This document shows positions 1-12,060 of a stretch of DNA of 64,000 nt, one piece after another. This stretch comes from Ptiloglossa arizonensis (Eukaryota; Arthropoda; Insecta; Hymenoptera; Colletidae), in assembly GCF_051014685.1 (NCBI RefSeq), contig NC_135055.1:2604001-2668000 (forward strand). The letters run 5' to 3'. Numbering within the stretch: position 1 is the stretch's first letter; every line of letters starts with the position of its first letter. The notes below the pieces were generated by a model. It had not been told where the DNA came from and ran no database searches. It worked only from the letters and a program-made list of their open reading frames with translations. The translations under genes were made by a program, and so were the position numbers.

Positions 1-1189
1 CTGTACGTTTGTAACGCAGTAATAATACGAAATAGAAAACAAAGACGACAAATGTGGAAAATTGAGTTTGCGAAATTTTCAATACAGGGAGATAAGAATA
101 AGATTACGTCAGCGATGCGAGTTTTGTAATTAGTACTGGAATTTGTATGCGTTGCTCGTTGAATGAACGAATAAATGTCGCGAATAGATTGGTATGCTTT
201 GGTTTTGTTCAAAGTGAATTTTATCCGTCTTTAAAGAGCGCAGAGTATGTATATGACAATGTAATACTTTACGCAGATGGATTTCGCAATTATAGGGAAT
301 TACGACACAGTAATGGACGACGATACGATTACGTGAACAGTTACGCGTCGATTTTAACGAACCTTTGTATATAAAGAGAGAAGAACCAATTGATATGTTT
401 TCCATGATCGGCCGCTACTATCGACAATTAATAGTTGAGAATATTTTGAAAAATAAATAGTGAATGAGTTTGTCAGTTTCAGTCAAGTTTATGTATTTAA
501 TATTTCAAACCTTAGATTCTGGGTCGTCTTCAGAAATGAAACTCATACTGAATCACGATTAAAAGTGTTTACAGTATGTTTACAACGTATTTTGCTGATT
601 ATCCACGCTCTGTAAACACGTAATGCGAAGCGATTTGGAATTCAATATTAATTCTTGCAAATGTAACAGGATCGTGTTTCGTCATTCATTAATAAATATA
701 AGCATTAACATTCGTAAATGAAGTCTTTGTACGTATTATTCGGTACGTTTGCGTCAATTGTATAATTTTAATTCAGTTTGTAGTTACCATTTCTGTAGTT
801 ATCGTCTTTTCATTTGCGCAAATAATTCGAACCACGGTAAATGTACAGAATCCATTTAATTTTTACGATTGCAGAACTAAGTAGCGATAAGAATAAATTT
901 ACATGAAACGCTTACATTCGAAACACAAATATTTTATTATTAACAAGGAGACAGGAACGTATTACACATACGGAATAATTTTCATTTTAATCATATACAT
1001 ATATATATATTTTCATTAAAACCTAGTAACTCCATTCGTTATTTTCTAATAACGTAATAAGTTCCTCTTTCATTTTTTACTCTCAAATTTTAAACTGTAA
1101 ATATGTGATGTGAATATATGTGTGCAATAGCATACCAATTTGTATCGTTTAATGATAAATAAACGTATGTGTTTCGAGTATTCGTATAC
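1..1189. other. AT-rich non-coding sequence
   Basis: AT-rich DNA with a short TA run near 1000-1016. Two overlapping short frames on opposite strands between 130 and 405 show no recognisable domain, signal peptide or splice context, and I regard them as chance frames. Nothing else was recognised. Confidence 0.5.
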
Positions 1190-1630
1190 ATTATTATTTC
1201 TCTCGATCCGTCCCCTATTTTTTAGTATTTTATACATTTTTATTTCTCTCGATCCGTCCCCTATTTTTTACTATTTTATATATTTATTTTCATTTCTCTC
1301 GACCTGTTCCTGTTAACCGAAAGGTCGATTTTTTATAATCAACGGTGAAGGTTTACCCACACGATAGAAAAAAGGATTGGGCCCTTCTTTCGAATTATTA
1401 ATTATTAATTATCGAGAACGAACAGCTGTTTTTTACTATTTCATATATTTTTATTTCTCTCGATCCGTCCCCCTATTTTTACTATTTTATATATTTTTAT
1501 TTCTCTCGACCTGTTCCTGTTGACCGAAAGGTCGATTTTTTATAATCAACGGTGAAGGTTTACCCACACGATAAAAAAAGGATTGGGCCCTTCTTTCGAA
1601 TTATTAATTATTAACTATCGAGAACGAAGA
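1190..1630. repeat. Tandem duplication, unit about 207 bp, with a shorter sub-repeat
   Basis: The motif GACCTGTTCC occurs at 1301 and again at 1508, and the flanking sequence (GAAAGGTCGA, GGATTGGGCCC, ATTAATTATTAA) repeats with the same spacing. This gives a duplicated block with a period of about 207 bp. A shorter motif beginning TTTCTCTCGATCCGTCC recurs near 1196, 1242 and 1452. No coding function is apparent. Confidence 0.85.
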
Positions 1631-2095
1631 GCGGTGCCGGCGCTCGAGAAACACGCGGGAAGGCGTAAAAGGGACGCGGGGCAGAAAAGGACCGGTGTCC
1701 TTTTTAACGGCGCGACCGTTAACAGGACACTCGGATAGGACGGAACGAGCCTCGCGACGATCGTGCTGTCCATTTGAAATCGATTCAGGTGGGCGAGAAC
1801 CACGCGCTTTAACGCCCACGCGATCCCACGGGATAAGCAACGATCGTCTCGGCCAAGTTATGTTTCTTCGTGTCCGTGTCGCAGATAACGATCCGCCGCT
1901 ATTCGCTTTCGCAGATAGCGATATTGTCTGCTAATAATGTGGCCCTCGATTGCGGGATTCCCCTTTGTGTTTTCCGCTCGGCGCTTCCTCCCGATCAAAT
2001 TATTTTCGAGTTGTTACAGAACTGCTCGATCGAACATTATCACCGTGCTTCCAGATTAGGCGAATCAAATTATACAGAAACGTATAATTTTTTTT
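1631..2095. other. Moderately GC-rich non-coding stretch
   Basis: GC content is higher than in the flanks, which leaves several short open frames on both strands (roughly 1604-1840 minus; 1695-1934 and 1870-2103 plus). None shows a domain or a coherent splice structure, and they overlap one another. I see no supportable gene. Confidence 0.4.
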
Positions 2096-2965
2096 ACGCT
2101 TAAAAATCGTAGTAATTACTTGCTCGAGAACAAATCACGTTAAGTGTTACATTGGTCCTTGCGAGCCTTTGAGTTTTATTGGCCTTGTATTTTATCGCCG
2201 AATTTGTAGGTTAGGTTAGTAGAATTTTAAAGAAACGTGTAAATTTTTTTACGGTTAAAAATCGTAGCAATTACTTGCTCGAGAAAGAATCACGTTAAGT
2301 GTTACATTGGTCCTTGCGAGCCTTTGAGTTTTATTGGCCTTGTATTTTATCGTCGTATTTGTAGGTTAGGTTAGTAGAATTTTAAAGAAAAGTATAAATT
2401 TTTATACGGTTCAAAATCGTAGTAATTATTTGCTCGAGAAAGAATCACGTTAAGTGTTACATTGGTCCTTGCGAGCCTTTGAGTTTTATTGGTCTTGTAT
2501 TTTATCGTCGTATTTGTAGGTTAGGTTAGTAGAATTTTAAAGAAACGTATAAATTTTTATACGGTTAAAAATCGTAGTAATTATTTGCTCGAGAAAGAAT
2601 CACGTTAAGTGTTACATTGATTCTTACCAGCCTTTGAATTTTATTGGTCTTGTATTTTATCGTCGTATTTGTAGGTTAGGTTAGTAGAATTTTAAAGAAA
2701 CGTGTAAATTTTTTTACGGTTAAAAATCGTAGCAATTACTTGCTCGAGGAAGAATCACGTTAAGTGTTACATTGGTCCTTGCGAGCCTTTGAGTTTTATT
2801 GGTCTTGTATTTTATCGTCGTACTTGTAGGTTAGGTCAATAGTATTATTGCAAAATGTGAAAATTTTTTTTACGGTCGAAAGCCATAGTAATTACTTGCT
2901 CGAGAAAAAATCACGTTAAGTGTTACATTGGTCTTTGCAGGTCTTCAAGTTTTATTACTCCCCGA
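2096..2965. repeat. 155-bp tandem array, about 5.5 copies, carrying TTAGG-like motifs
   Basis: The marker CACGTTAAGTGTTACATTG occurs at 2136, 2291, 2446, 2601, 2756 and 2912, which is a very regular 155-156 bp period. Each unit holds GTAGGTTAGGTTAG, resembling two insect telomeric TTAGG units. The last copies are more diverged than the middle ones. There are too few TTAGG units to be a telomere, so I regard this as an interstitial satellite. Confidence 0.92.
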
Positions 2966-5489
2966 GAAGTTGCATAATAATCTATGAAATAATGTGAAAA
3001 GATACTCTGTATTTAAATGTAACATAATACCGAAATTACGTTACCGTATAACGATCCCACGAGGAACATTCAAATTACTCCTGTTCGTTATTGCTCCGAG
3101 GAAATGATGCGCACACTCACAATCAGAGAAATAATGATACACTGAAATGACAGAAGCGCTCATTATCTCTGCTATGCAGGGCCACGGTGTTCGAGAACGC
3201 TAGACACTCTTCCTTTTTAAACCTGGTTAATTATAGGAATGTCGGAACATTGCCAAGAAGGTTGACAGTAAGAAAAAAAAGCCCAAGTTTTCCTAATTCG
3301 AGATAATAGTTGCTATCAACCCCGTTATCAAGAGATAATTCTCGCCCCGGATTCTAGTAAGAGAATCGATTCTTGGCCTCACTTCCAGATAAAAATAGCC
3401 ACCTGTTCTTTTTAGGTATCAATTTGTCAGCTGGATGATAAATATTTCTCCGCTTTCGAGTTCACCATCCCAATTGCATAACTTGAAAGCGGGAATTACT
3501 GGAATTTAACAGAGTTTTCTAGTCGACAAAAAATTCAATTAAATTCTAAGAACCTGATCAATCAATCTTCTGTATTTTTTACACAACTCACTGTGCGTTA
3601 TTATTTTTTGACACTTGTAGTTTTTTCCATAGAAAACAACTCCACCCTTTTGGCAACGCCTGAGGCGACTATGGCAGGATTCGTCACGCCGCAGCGTGTC
3701 CCTCATCACCAAGAAAAATTCCGCCTCTTCGACATTCTAGCTACTCTCTCCTTTCCCCCTCTAATTATAATCTTGCCGTGTAATAGGGCACGTGACTGGT
3801 ATGCCTAAGCGCGAGATACCTGCCCTTGAAAAGGGGCATTGTTTCGTTACGGAAGGAGCCTTCAGGGACACGGTGGAAGCAGAAAAGATATTGCCAAGCC
3901 GCGTCATGCTATGTCGTGGATGTTCCTCTCTTCGACCGTCTTATGCAACTGACTGCATGTACAATGTAACTGCCAAGTGCATGTACTTAGTACCAAAGCA
4001 TAGGCGTCGGGTGGGAAAAATGCTGAGTATATGTACACGACGACCAAGCTTCTCATGGGAACAGAATTTCATTGGACACTCCCAATTCGACAACAATTAA
4101 GAATGACTAATGGACTTTGGAACGTCAAACCTGGGGAACTTGGACAAATTAATACCTTATCTATAATTTGTAATTGCTTTTTGATATTTCAATTCTTGCT
4201 ATTCCTTTAGAACTCCAAACTCTTAGAATTAAGAAATTCGCGTAGAATTTGTACGATGAACAGAAGTTGGGAATGGCTCAGAATAAAGTATCTTTGAACT
4301 GTGTTCCAAAATTGGGTTTCATTTCTCCTGTTAAAAATCTGTTTGCCAATCGATGACACGATACATTCCCTGCACATTACTTTGAACAACTATCTGCTTT
4401 TAGCACAGTACCAACTTTGTTGGACAAGATGGTTAAGACATTTCTGCATCATAGTTACCCGAAGAGCGATCTATTCGTCACTACTCTGTCTAACCTCGAA
4501 CGCGATAATTGTCCCATTTTCTAATCCACTTGGTGAGCCTAAATAACTTCCTAGACACCTGATGCAGTCCACCGAATCTATAATTTTTGCTCAAACCTGT
4601 TGAACCTTCGGGAGGTGACAAGTTCGACAAATTCTACAGATTCGGAATGCTTCTTCGAGAAAGTGAACGAAAAATCAGACAATTGTGGCTTTTGGAGCCA
4701 GACGAAGAGTCCATCGTCACCCAGACACAACTTTGTCGTTCCTGTCACGGAAAAACGAGACTTTTTTTCCAAGTATCCGGATGCGAGGCTGGATGCACGT
4801 ACGCCTATGACCGGTAGATCGGTACGCCACAACAACGGCGTCTTTCTCTTTTTTCTTTTAACCCTCCTGGACGAGACACGTTTCCACGAAAACGGCGTAC
4901 AACCGCCTCCACGGGAAGCCACTGTTATTACTCGGCCACTGACAATGAGTTACAGTGTTATTACTCGTAGTTTTACAACGATACCGTTCCTACCGGGTTC
5001 ACCTCCTCCCAACATCCCGAGAAAGCAGTAACAGTAACTCACAGCTGGTGTAACGAGCGATGGCTATGACGGCAGAGGAGAAACGGGGTGACAGACTGAA
5101 TTGTCGCAATTACGCTGCGCAATGTTATCTCTGTTCAAAGGTCTGGTGCAGGGTGGTCACGACGTAGACAAGCTCTTTGCAGAGGGGCGAAGTGAAAATG
5201 CAACGTTGTAGAATATATTAGCGTGAAGAAAAGAAAAAACAATTTTTAATGTAAAAAGATATTTTCGTTTTCCCTGTTTCTTGGATACGTGATAAAGATA
5301 ATTGGAACATTGAATTCATTTGAATTGTTAACGAATCGGCTGCACCGAAACGAGGCAATAAGTTTGCATTGGAAAATTATATACGTACCTTGATTTATAT
5401 TTTCCAAGGTAGACAAACAAGTGTAACGATTGTGGACGACAGTGTACGTAAATTTGTATTTCATGAACCACACGTTTTGTTTCTCGTTC
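2966..5489. other. Non-coding sequence, no gene recognised
   Basis: Mixed-composition DNA. Overlapping open frames occur at about 3593-4100 (plus), 4587-5031 (plus) and 4578-4922 (minus). They lie on both strands over the same bases, lack recognisable motifs and show no clear splice pattern. Nothing supportable was found. Confidence 0.4.
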
Positions 5490-6515
5490 TTTTCTACGAA
5501 CAATACATTGTATCTTACTTTCTGTTCTACAGACAATACATTGTATCTTACTTTCTGTTCTAAAGACAATACATCGTGTCTTACTTTCTGTTCGACAAAC
5601 TATACATTGCATCCTTTTTTCCATTCCATAAACAATACATCGTGTCTTATTTTCTGTTCGACAAACTATACATTATATTTTACTTTCTGTTTCAGAAACA
5701 ATACATTTTATCTCTAATTCTTCCACGAATAATATTGTATCTTCTGTTTCGCAAACAGTACATGATGTCTTACTTTCTGTTCGACAAACTATACATTATA
5801 TCTTACTTTCTGTTCCACAAACAATACATTTTATCTCTAATTCATGCACGAATAATATAATATCTTCTGTTTCACAAACAGTACATGGTGTCTTATTTTC
5901 TGTTCGACAAACTACACATTGCATCCTGTTTTCCGTTCCACAAACAATACATCGTGCCTTACTTTCTGTTCTCTCTAAGAGATGCAAGATGCAAGAATCT
6001 CTAACTCTTGCACGAATAATATTGTACTTTCTGTTTCACAAACAGTACATGGTGTCTTATTTTCGGTTCGACAAACTATACATTATATCTTACTTTCAGT
6101 TCCACAAACAGTACGTGGTGTCTTATTTTCTGTTCGACAAACTATACATTATATCTTACTTTCAGTTCCACAAACAGTACGTGGTGTCTTATTTTCTGTT
6201 CGACAAACTATACATTATATCTTACTTTCAGTTCCACAAACAGTACGTGGTGTCTTATTTTCTGTTCGACAAACTATAAATTATATCTTACTTTCAGTTC
6301 CACAAACAGTACGTGGTGTCTTATTTTCTGTTCGACCAACTATACATTATATCTTACTTTCAGTTCCAAAACAGTACATGATGTCTTATTTTCTGTTCGA
6401 CATGCTATACATTATATCTTACATTTTGTTCCACAAACACTACATCAGAATGCATTCTGTTCCACAAACGATACATTTTGCCTCTAATTCAGTTCCACAA
6501 ACGATACACTTGGTC
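5490..6515. repeat. 33-bp minisatellite with a 66-bp higher-order unit
   Basis: A motif of the form (T/C)TTACTTTCTGTTC plus CAAACAATACAT repeats about every 33 bp from about 5490. From about 6045 to 6400 it is organised as a 66-bp dimer, with GTACGTGGTG at 6111 and 6177. Both lengths are multiples of three, so long open frames run through the array, for example 5982-6536 on the plus strand with an 11- and 22-residue periodicity. Overlapping frames are also open, as expected for a stop-free tandem repeat rather than a real protein. Confidence 0.9.
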
Positions 6516-6839
6516 TCTCCGTCGGTAGACTCGTGAACCATAAACCAACGTCCTGGGTATAATTACTCTGCCGGAAACATTCTAACCTTCTCTCTTTCTC
6601 TCGAGGACTCAATCTGCACCCTCGACCAAAACGACCGCAACCGATACCGTCCCTCCCGCTCGCCCTCGGAGCCGAAAGCACTCGATTTCTCCGAAACGAC
6701 CGCAAAGAGACGAGTCGGCGTCTCTTAGCACCGTTTCAGCCACCTGCATTCATCTCTCCGAGCGTTGCGCAACAAAAGAAAGACAGAGGCTCTGTCCCGG
6801 TGTCTCCTAAACAGGCACGGTCCCGAGAGACCGGCGGAC

Positions 6840-6849
6840 GCGCATGCGC
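6840..6849. promoter_or_regulatory. GCGCATGCGC palindrome, candidate NRF-1/Ewg-type site
   Basis: The perfect 10-bp palindrome GCGCATGCGC matches the core of the nuclear respiratory factor 1 consensus; the fly homologue is Erect wing. It lies in a CpG-rich island. Binding is inferred from the motif only. Confidence 0.35.
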
Positions 6850-7141
6850 CAAGATTTACGGCGGGCCGATTACCCAGCGGTTAATACCCGCGCGCGCACG
6901 CTCAGGAAATGCTTTATTGCCGCGGGAGGGAAAAGCTGAATGACTCTTCATAAAATCCCGTGGTCCCGGACGTTTTACAACTCGATCTCCATGGGTGCCT
7001 CACCCCTCGCGGCACTAAAATCGAACATTTTCTGAAAGTCATCCCCGCCCACCGAACACACCGTTTGCACGGTGTCCCTCCTTCCGGCTTCGTCTCCGTT
7101 TCACGGGTTGTTCGCATCGTCTTAATTGCCCGGTTCGATCG

Positions 7142-7151
7142 GCGCATGCGC
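7142..7151. promoter_or_regulatory. Second GCGCATGCGC palindrome, candidate NRF-1/Ewg-type site
   Basis: A second exact GCGCATGCGC palindrome about 300 bp from the first, in the same island and close to further GCGC-rich sequence (GCGCCTGCGCC near 7175). Binding is inferred from the motif only. Confidence 0.35.
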
Positions 7152-7620
7152 GCGACAATTAAACTTCGCTTGCGCGCCTGCGCCGCACTTCCTGGGTCGG
7201 GCGCCTGGTAGCGACGACACCGCCGCGCGGTTCGTGGAACACCGAGAAGAATAAAAGGAGAGTGGGGGGGAGAGACGATAAATTTTCGACGGATCTACGC
7301 GCGCACGGCGATAAATAGATCCCCGTACTCATAAGCCGAGATACCCAAGAACGAAGATGGGAAAGGAGACGAGAGAGACCCCGTTAAACGTCGCCTCGAA
7401 TCGTGATCACAATACCGGGCAGGAAATTACCCGTGCTTTTTACCGAGGGAGTGGGGGGGAACGGAGGGCCTGAGATACGCGACTCGCTTTCAGGACAGGT
7501 GATACGGAGCTTTTTCCGCGCGCGGTAATGGTGGACGCGTGGGACGAGTCTGCGGCCGGGAACCGATACGTCGGGTCAATGGGAACGCGAGGAAAGTTCC
7601 CCGAAAGAAAGCGCTAGAGA

Positions 7621-9250
7621 TTGGAGCGATAAACTGTCGCTCGTGGATGGTCGTGATCGTTCCCTTGGATCTGTTCGAGGTGGATGTTACGTCACTGATT
7701 GAGCACGAAACAATTTCTGATGTAATGTGAGACGGTGATTGATACCGCGGTACCGGAAAATAAATCGCTTTGAGGCCCATTCCACGGTGAAATAACTGGG
7801 ATTACAAAATGGGGTCTGTTTTGCAAATTGAGGGAATGAAATGTACAGAATGGAACAGTTTCGCGTTTGCATTTGTACACAGGGTGGGGATAACGAGTTC
7901 AAATGCTAGACTGGCTCCGCTGACGATGTATCGTACCCTAATGTCACTATACTTAGTTTTACCTCTATGGGTTGTATTAATTTCCTTTTCTTTTTCTCTT
8001 GGAGCAATAAAGAACGTCTAGCTATTGTTATTATACGAAAACATTGTTCGAGACAATAGTTATCTATCTTGACAGGAAAGATTTTCTCCGAGCTGATTGT
8101 CCTTGACCGTTTCAAGGTTACAGGAGTATTCTTATCCTCGTGTGAATCTCGAATTCACGCGTTTCGGTAAACAATATTCGAAGAATTTTCCAAATTGGTG
8201 GGTCAAGCGTTAAAATCCCTCGAACAATAAAATACAATTCTGATCGTTCGAAAACAACGTTACGCTAATGTAAATACCGTACACAGTTACGTGTCAGGGG
8301 AAAGGGCGCCACCAATTCAAGAGAGACTCAAATAGTATATTTTATTACTCTAATCCCAGTTTGTATGAAATCGAGTGGGTTCGAATAAAATACTAAATAC
8401 ACAATCGTGGTACCTAATCCCACGATTATCATCATCGATCTTAACACTGACACCCTCGTTCTCAATTCCATGCAACGCTCCTGAACATTTCGGTTGTGTT
8501 GATCGTAGACCTCCCCAACGTGTTCAAAAAGAAAAAAAGGTACGATCGTATCCTAGAGCGTTACATCATTATCTAAGTGTACTCCAGGCCCCGAGTATCA
8601 AGCTGTGTAATAAGAATCGGCAATTTTTTATACCAAACGAGTCTCTTCCGACGGTTAATGCGCTTATAGTAAGCTCAACGACCGACGTCGTCCCCGATGG
8701 ATAGAAAAATGATCATTGCCCGTCAAACGACTCTCGTGAAGCGGAAGTCGGATCAACGACTGAATGCTCACCGATACTCAATGCATCGCGAGGGGGCCCC
8801 ATTGACCAGTTTCGTTGATTCGGAGCGAGTTCAATGTAACCGAGATATTCCACCTTTCCCCTATGTATCGCATTACATACCACTTTCATTCGTCTGGCTT
8901 CGTCAGGTAGTACGCGCTCCGCGGACCGAAACTGTTTTAAACTCGCGCGAGACACCCACACACACCGCTCGATACTCTATCTTTCCGGTGATACGGCTAG
9001 GTGGACGTCTATATAAGAATAACAATACGTTTCGCGTGTAAGGACAGGGACCGCGGTCGTGTAAAATATTTCACTTCTTAACGTACGGTACGGTACGATT
9101 GCGAGTGGAACACGCTGGGAAGAAAATTAAGCAACATTGTATTTTTCCCCCCACAACTTGTAGCGAACTGCGAACGTGTGAAATATTAGCGATTTCAGCA
9201 ACACTGTACGGTTCTTGGCGAGATATTTGCTTGCCGAGAGACATTCGAAC
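7621..9250. other. Non-coding sequence, no gene recognised
   Basis: Mixed AT and moderate GC. Short frames at 7809-8021, 8375-8704 and 8697-9041 (plus) and 8713-8961 (minus) have no domain, no signal peptide and no convincing exon borders. Nothing supportable was found. Confidence 0.4.
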
Positions 9251-9857
9251 GTTTTGCTCTTAGAAATAAAGCACGTAGGTAACGATGGGAAGGATTTATT
9301 TATTTGAAAAAAAAAAATGCTATTTGCAATTTTTTTGGTGTTTGGTTGTATCTATGGAAAAGACGAGGCTGTGGAAAGATTGAGTACCATTTAAATATTT
9401 CTTAGCATTTTGTTTTTTACACGAGTGTAACCCTTAAAAAAATTATACAAATGGTACTTTTTATTTTATTTCATAACTTTGGATAATAATAAGTAGGGAT
9501 AATAATTTTGAAAGTGATGGAGTAACTGTGTTCAGATTTTTAAAAATGAAGTGCCGTTTTGCTCTTAGAAATAAAGCACGTACGTAACGATGGAAAGAAT
9601 TTGTTCATTTGAAAAAAAATTCTATTTGCAATTTTTTGGTGTTTGGTTGTATCTATGGAAAAGACGAGGCTGTGGAAAGATTGAGTACCATTTAAATATT
9701 TCTTAGCATTTTGTTTTTTACACGAGTGTAACCCTTAAAAAAATTATACAAATGGTACTTTTTATTTTATTTCATAACTTTGGATAATAATAAGTAGGGA
9801 TAATAATTTTGAAAGTGATGGAGTAACTGTGTTCAGATTTTTTAAAAATGAAGTGCC
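9251..9857. repeat. Recent tandem duplication, 305-bp unit, two copies
   Basis: GTTTTGCTCTTAGAAATAAAG starts at 9251 and again at 9556, and the following roughly 300 bp are almost identical, ending in GAAGTGCC in both copies. Differences are a few substitutions and length changes in A or T runs. This implies a young duplication. Confidence 0.93.
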
Positions 9858-10660
9858 TACCACGATCAGTGAAGAATAGTTAGTCTCGTTCTAATGGCTC
9901 AGTTTGACTAAATTAACCGAGTATTTAACAGCGGCCGTAATTAAGGGGTAAAGCAACCCCTGTACTGTAATCTAGAAATCGAATCTTCACGAACATAAGA
10001 GACCTAACGTCGCCCAGCGTTCAACCTGTTGCATCGCAGAAGAAAATGAAGTGCTCTTTCACGGGGTCGCACGGGGTGGACTTTTGCACGAATAGTGGTT
10101 GCACTTTTCTCATTAGGCCTGACCTTAATTACCAGCCGGTCACGAGATCGTTACAGGTATCGACCGACGAGAAAATAATGAATGCCCGAAGTCCTCTGCA
10201 GTTCAAGTTCCCCTCGTGTTTCTCAGATGAAAAATGGTTCCTCGACCCCTTTGTTCGTGGATGCAGCGCCATTGCTATTTTTGGATAGACAAGATGTTGG
10301 TGTGCGGAACATTTAAGGGATATTGGGCCTGTCTGACGTTTGTACAATTTATTCGCACGTTTGTACGCCGATAAATGCAACAAATTATATCTCAGGACCG
10401 ATATGACTGGGCTACACGAAGTAGTTTTTTCAACAATTTTCACGTTGATCTAGTTTTTCCTCTTACACGTGCTCTAGAAAACTACTAGACACTCGATTAT
10501 AATATTGGATTCACAATTCAAATATTTGACGATAAAATAAGATCCATCGGCAAAGGAGAGTTCCGAAATAGGTTACCAGGCCCACCGAGATCTATCCTTT
10601 CGCCAAATGGGCCTCAGCTGGAAAAGTTTGAAAATTACTGTTTCAAAAGAATATTTCTTT
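9858..10660. other. Non-coding sequence, no gene recognised
   Basis: Unique sequence with overlapping plus and minus open frames at 10046-10443. Neither has recognisable features. Nothing supportable was found. Confidence 0.4.
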
Positions 10661-10664
10661 CTTT

Positions 10665-11275
10665 TCCAATATCCTAAGTTTCACTAGAAAATATACTATT
10701 CTAAGCAGTGAAATCGACCCCTGTGAACTGGGCCCCAAAAGTCCCCAAGTCTACTATCACCTACTACCTAACCACAGAGGAACAGGTCTCTCCCTCCTAA
10801 GCCCTCCCATCGTTCTAGATATCGCTAGAAACCATTCTAAACTAAGAAATGAAGTCGGACCCAGCGAATCAGACCCCAAAAGGTCCCCAAGTCACCTACC
10901 TAACCACAGAGGAACGTGTCTTTCTCTCCTAATGCCTCCTATGATTATAGATATCACTAGAAAACATTCTAATCCAAGTAATAAAGTCGGCCCCAGCGAA
11001 TTGGGTCCCAAAAGGTCCCCAAGTCACCTACCTCACCACAGAGGAACGTGTCTCTCTCTTAATGCCTCTCATCACCTTACATATCGCTAGAAAACATTCT
11101 AACCTAAGTAATGAAGTCGGCTCCTGCGAACTGGGCCCCAAAAAGTCCCCAAGTCACCTACCTAACCACAGAGGAACGTGTCTTTCTCTCCTAATCCCTC
11201 CTATTGTTCTAGATATCTCTAGAAAACATTCTAATCCAAGCAATGAAATCGACTGGGCCCAGAAAAGTCCCCGAG
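10665..11275. repeat. 131-bp tandem array, about 4.5 copies
   Basis: The marker CACAGAGGAAC recurs so that AGGAAC lies at 10778, 10910, 11042 and 11172 (period 130-132 bp). Each unit contains CTAGAAAACATTCTAA and a CCCCAAAAGGTCCCCAAGT block. Copies differ by about 5-15 percent by eye. Confidence 0.9.
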
Positions 11276-12060
11276 TCCACAATCACCCGTCCAATCGCAC
11301 CGTTCCGCCTCGAATTCTCGGTGACAGAGCAAGCTTCTCCGGCGCGACGGTTCCGGTAACTGTTTCCTGACGGACAATCGGGACGAGGATGCAGGCCAAG
11401 TTAATCCGTTACGATGATTTATCGGATTATTAACGCCGTGCAGAAAGAACGTCGTTAAATCCGGTCGCCATGGCGGCGGGCGGACGATGCCCGTTTAATC
11501 AATTACCCGTGGCCCTCCCACGAAATGCAATCGCAATTACGAGACGGTCACGAGGCCATGGGGCTCGCGTACGCAAAACGCTCGCTTCGCCCTCCCCCCC
11601 TCCCATCCCCCCTCCATACCGCCCTGCGTCCCCACCCCCTCACGACCGAAAAGATTTATTTCAAGCGTGCACGCGGATGAAGAACAATGCGAGAATTGGG
11701 GAAGTGTGCCACGAGAGAGGCTGGTGCACTCCTCGTGTTCGCCGACGGAACGCACCTGGAACTCACAGCGTGGCGCATCCGCGAGACCAGTCCCGGGGGC
11801 CCACAACGATGACGGCGAATGATTTCTACACGACGCGCCGGACCCGGACAGTATTTTTCGTGCGACCATGTCGTACGCGACGTTCGTGATTGATCTATGT
11901 CTTCCGGATGATCGTGCATCATCCGCCGACGGTTTTACGGCGTCTCGTGAGCGGACACTTGTCCAGGGAGTTACAACCGAGGGGAGAGGGTGGTTTGATT
12001 AGACGATGCGAACCACCTCGAGGATATCACCCGAGGCTCGACGTGAAACTCTCCTATTAG
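11276..12060. other. GC-rich island with overlapping chance frames
   Basis: CpG-rich. A 139-residue plus-strand frame (11470-11889) and a 110-residue minus-strand frame (11537-11869) cover the same bases. The plus frame is proline- and arginine-rich, as expected from GC-rich DNA, and has no domain. I do not call a gene. Regulatory use is possible. Confidence 0.35.

Larger units (their letters stand above)
6540..7620. other. CpG-rich island, possible promoter or enhancer
   Basis: Sharply GC- and CpG-rich relative to its surroundings, with runs such as CGCGCGCACG. It contains two copies of the palindrome GCGCATGCGC (listed separately). Short open frames on both strands (6914-7211) have no recognisable domain. 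Such islands can mark promoters, but I could not identify an adjoining transcript. Confidence 0.4.

Noticed and set aside
2096..2965. Interpretation as a telomere
   Set aside because: Only two TTAGG-like units per 155 bp. A telomere would be an uninterrupted TTAGG run.
5982..6536. 184-residue plus-strand open frame
   Set aside because: It lies inside the 33/66-bp array and overlaps other open frames on both strands.
11470..11889. 139-residue proline/arginine-rich frame
   Set aside because: GC-rich island with equally long open frames on the other strand. No domain, and composition as expected from base content.
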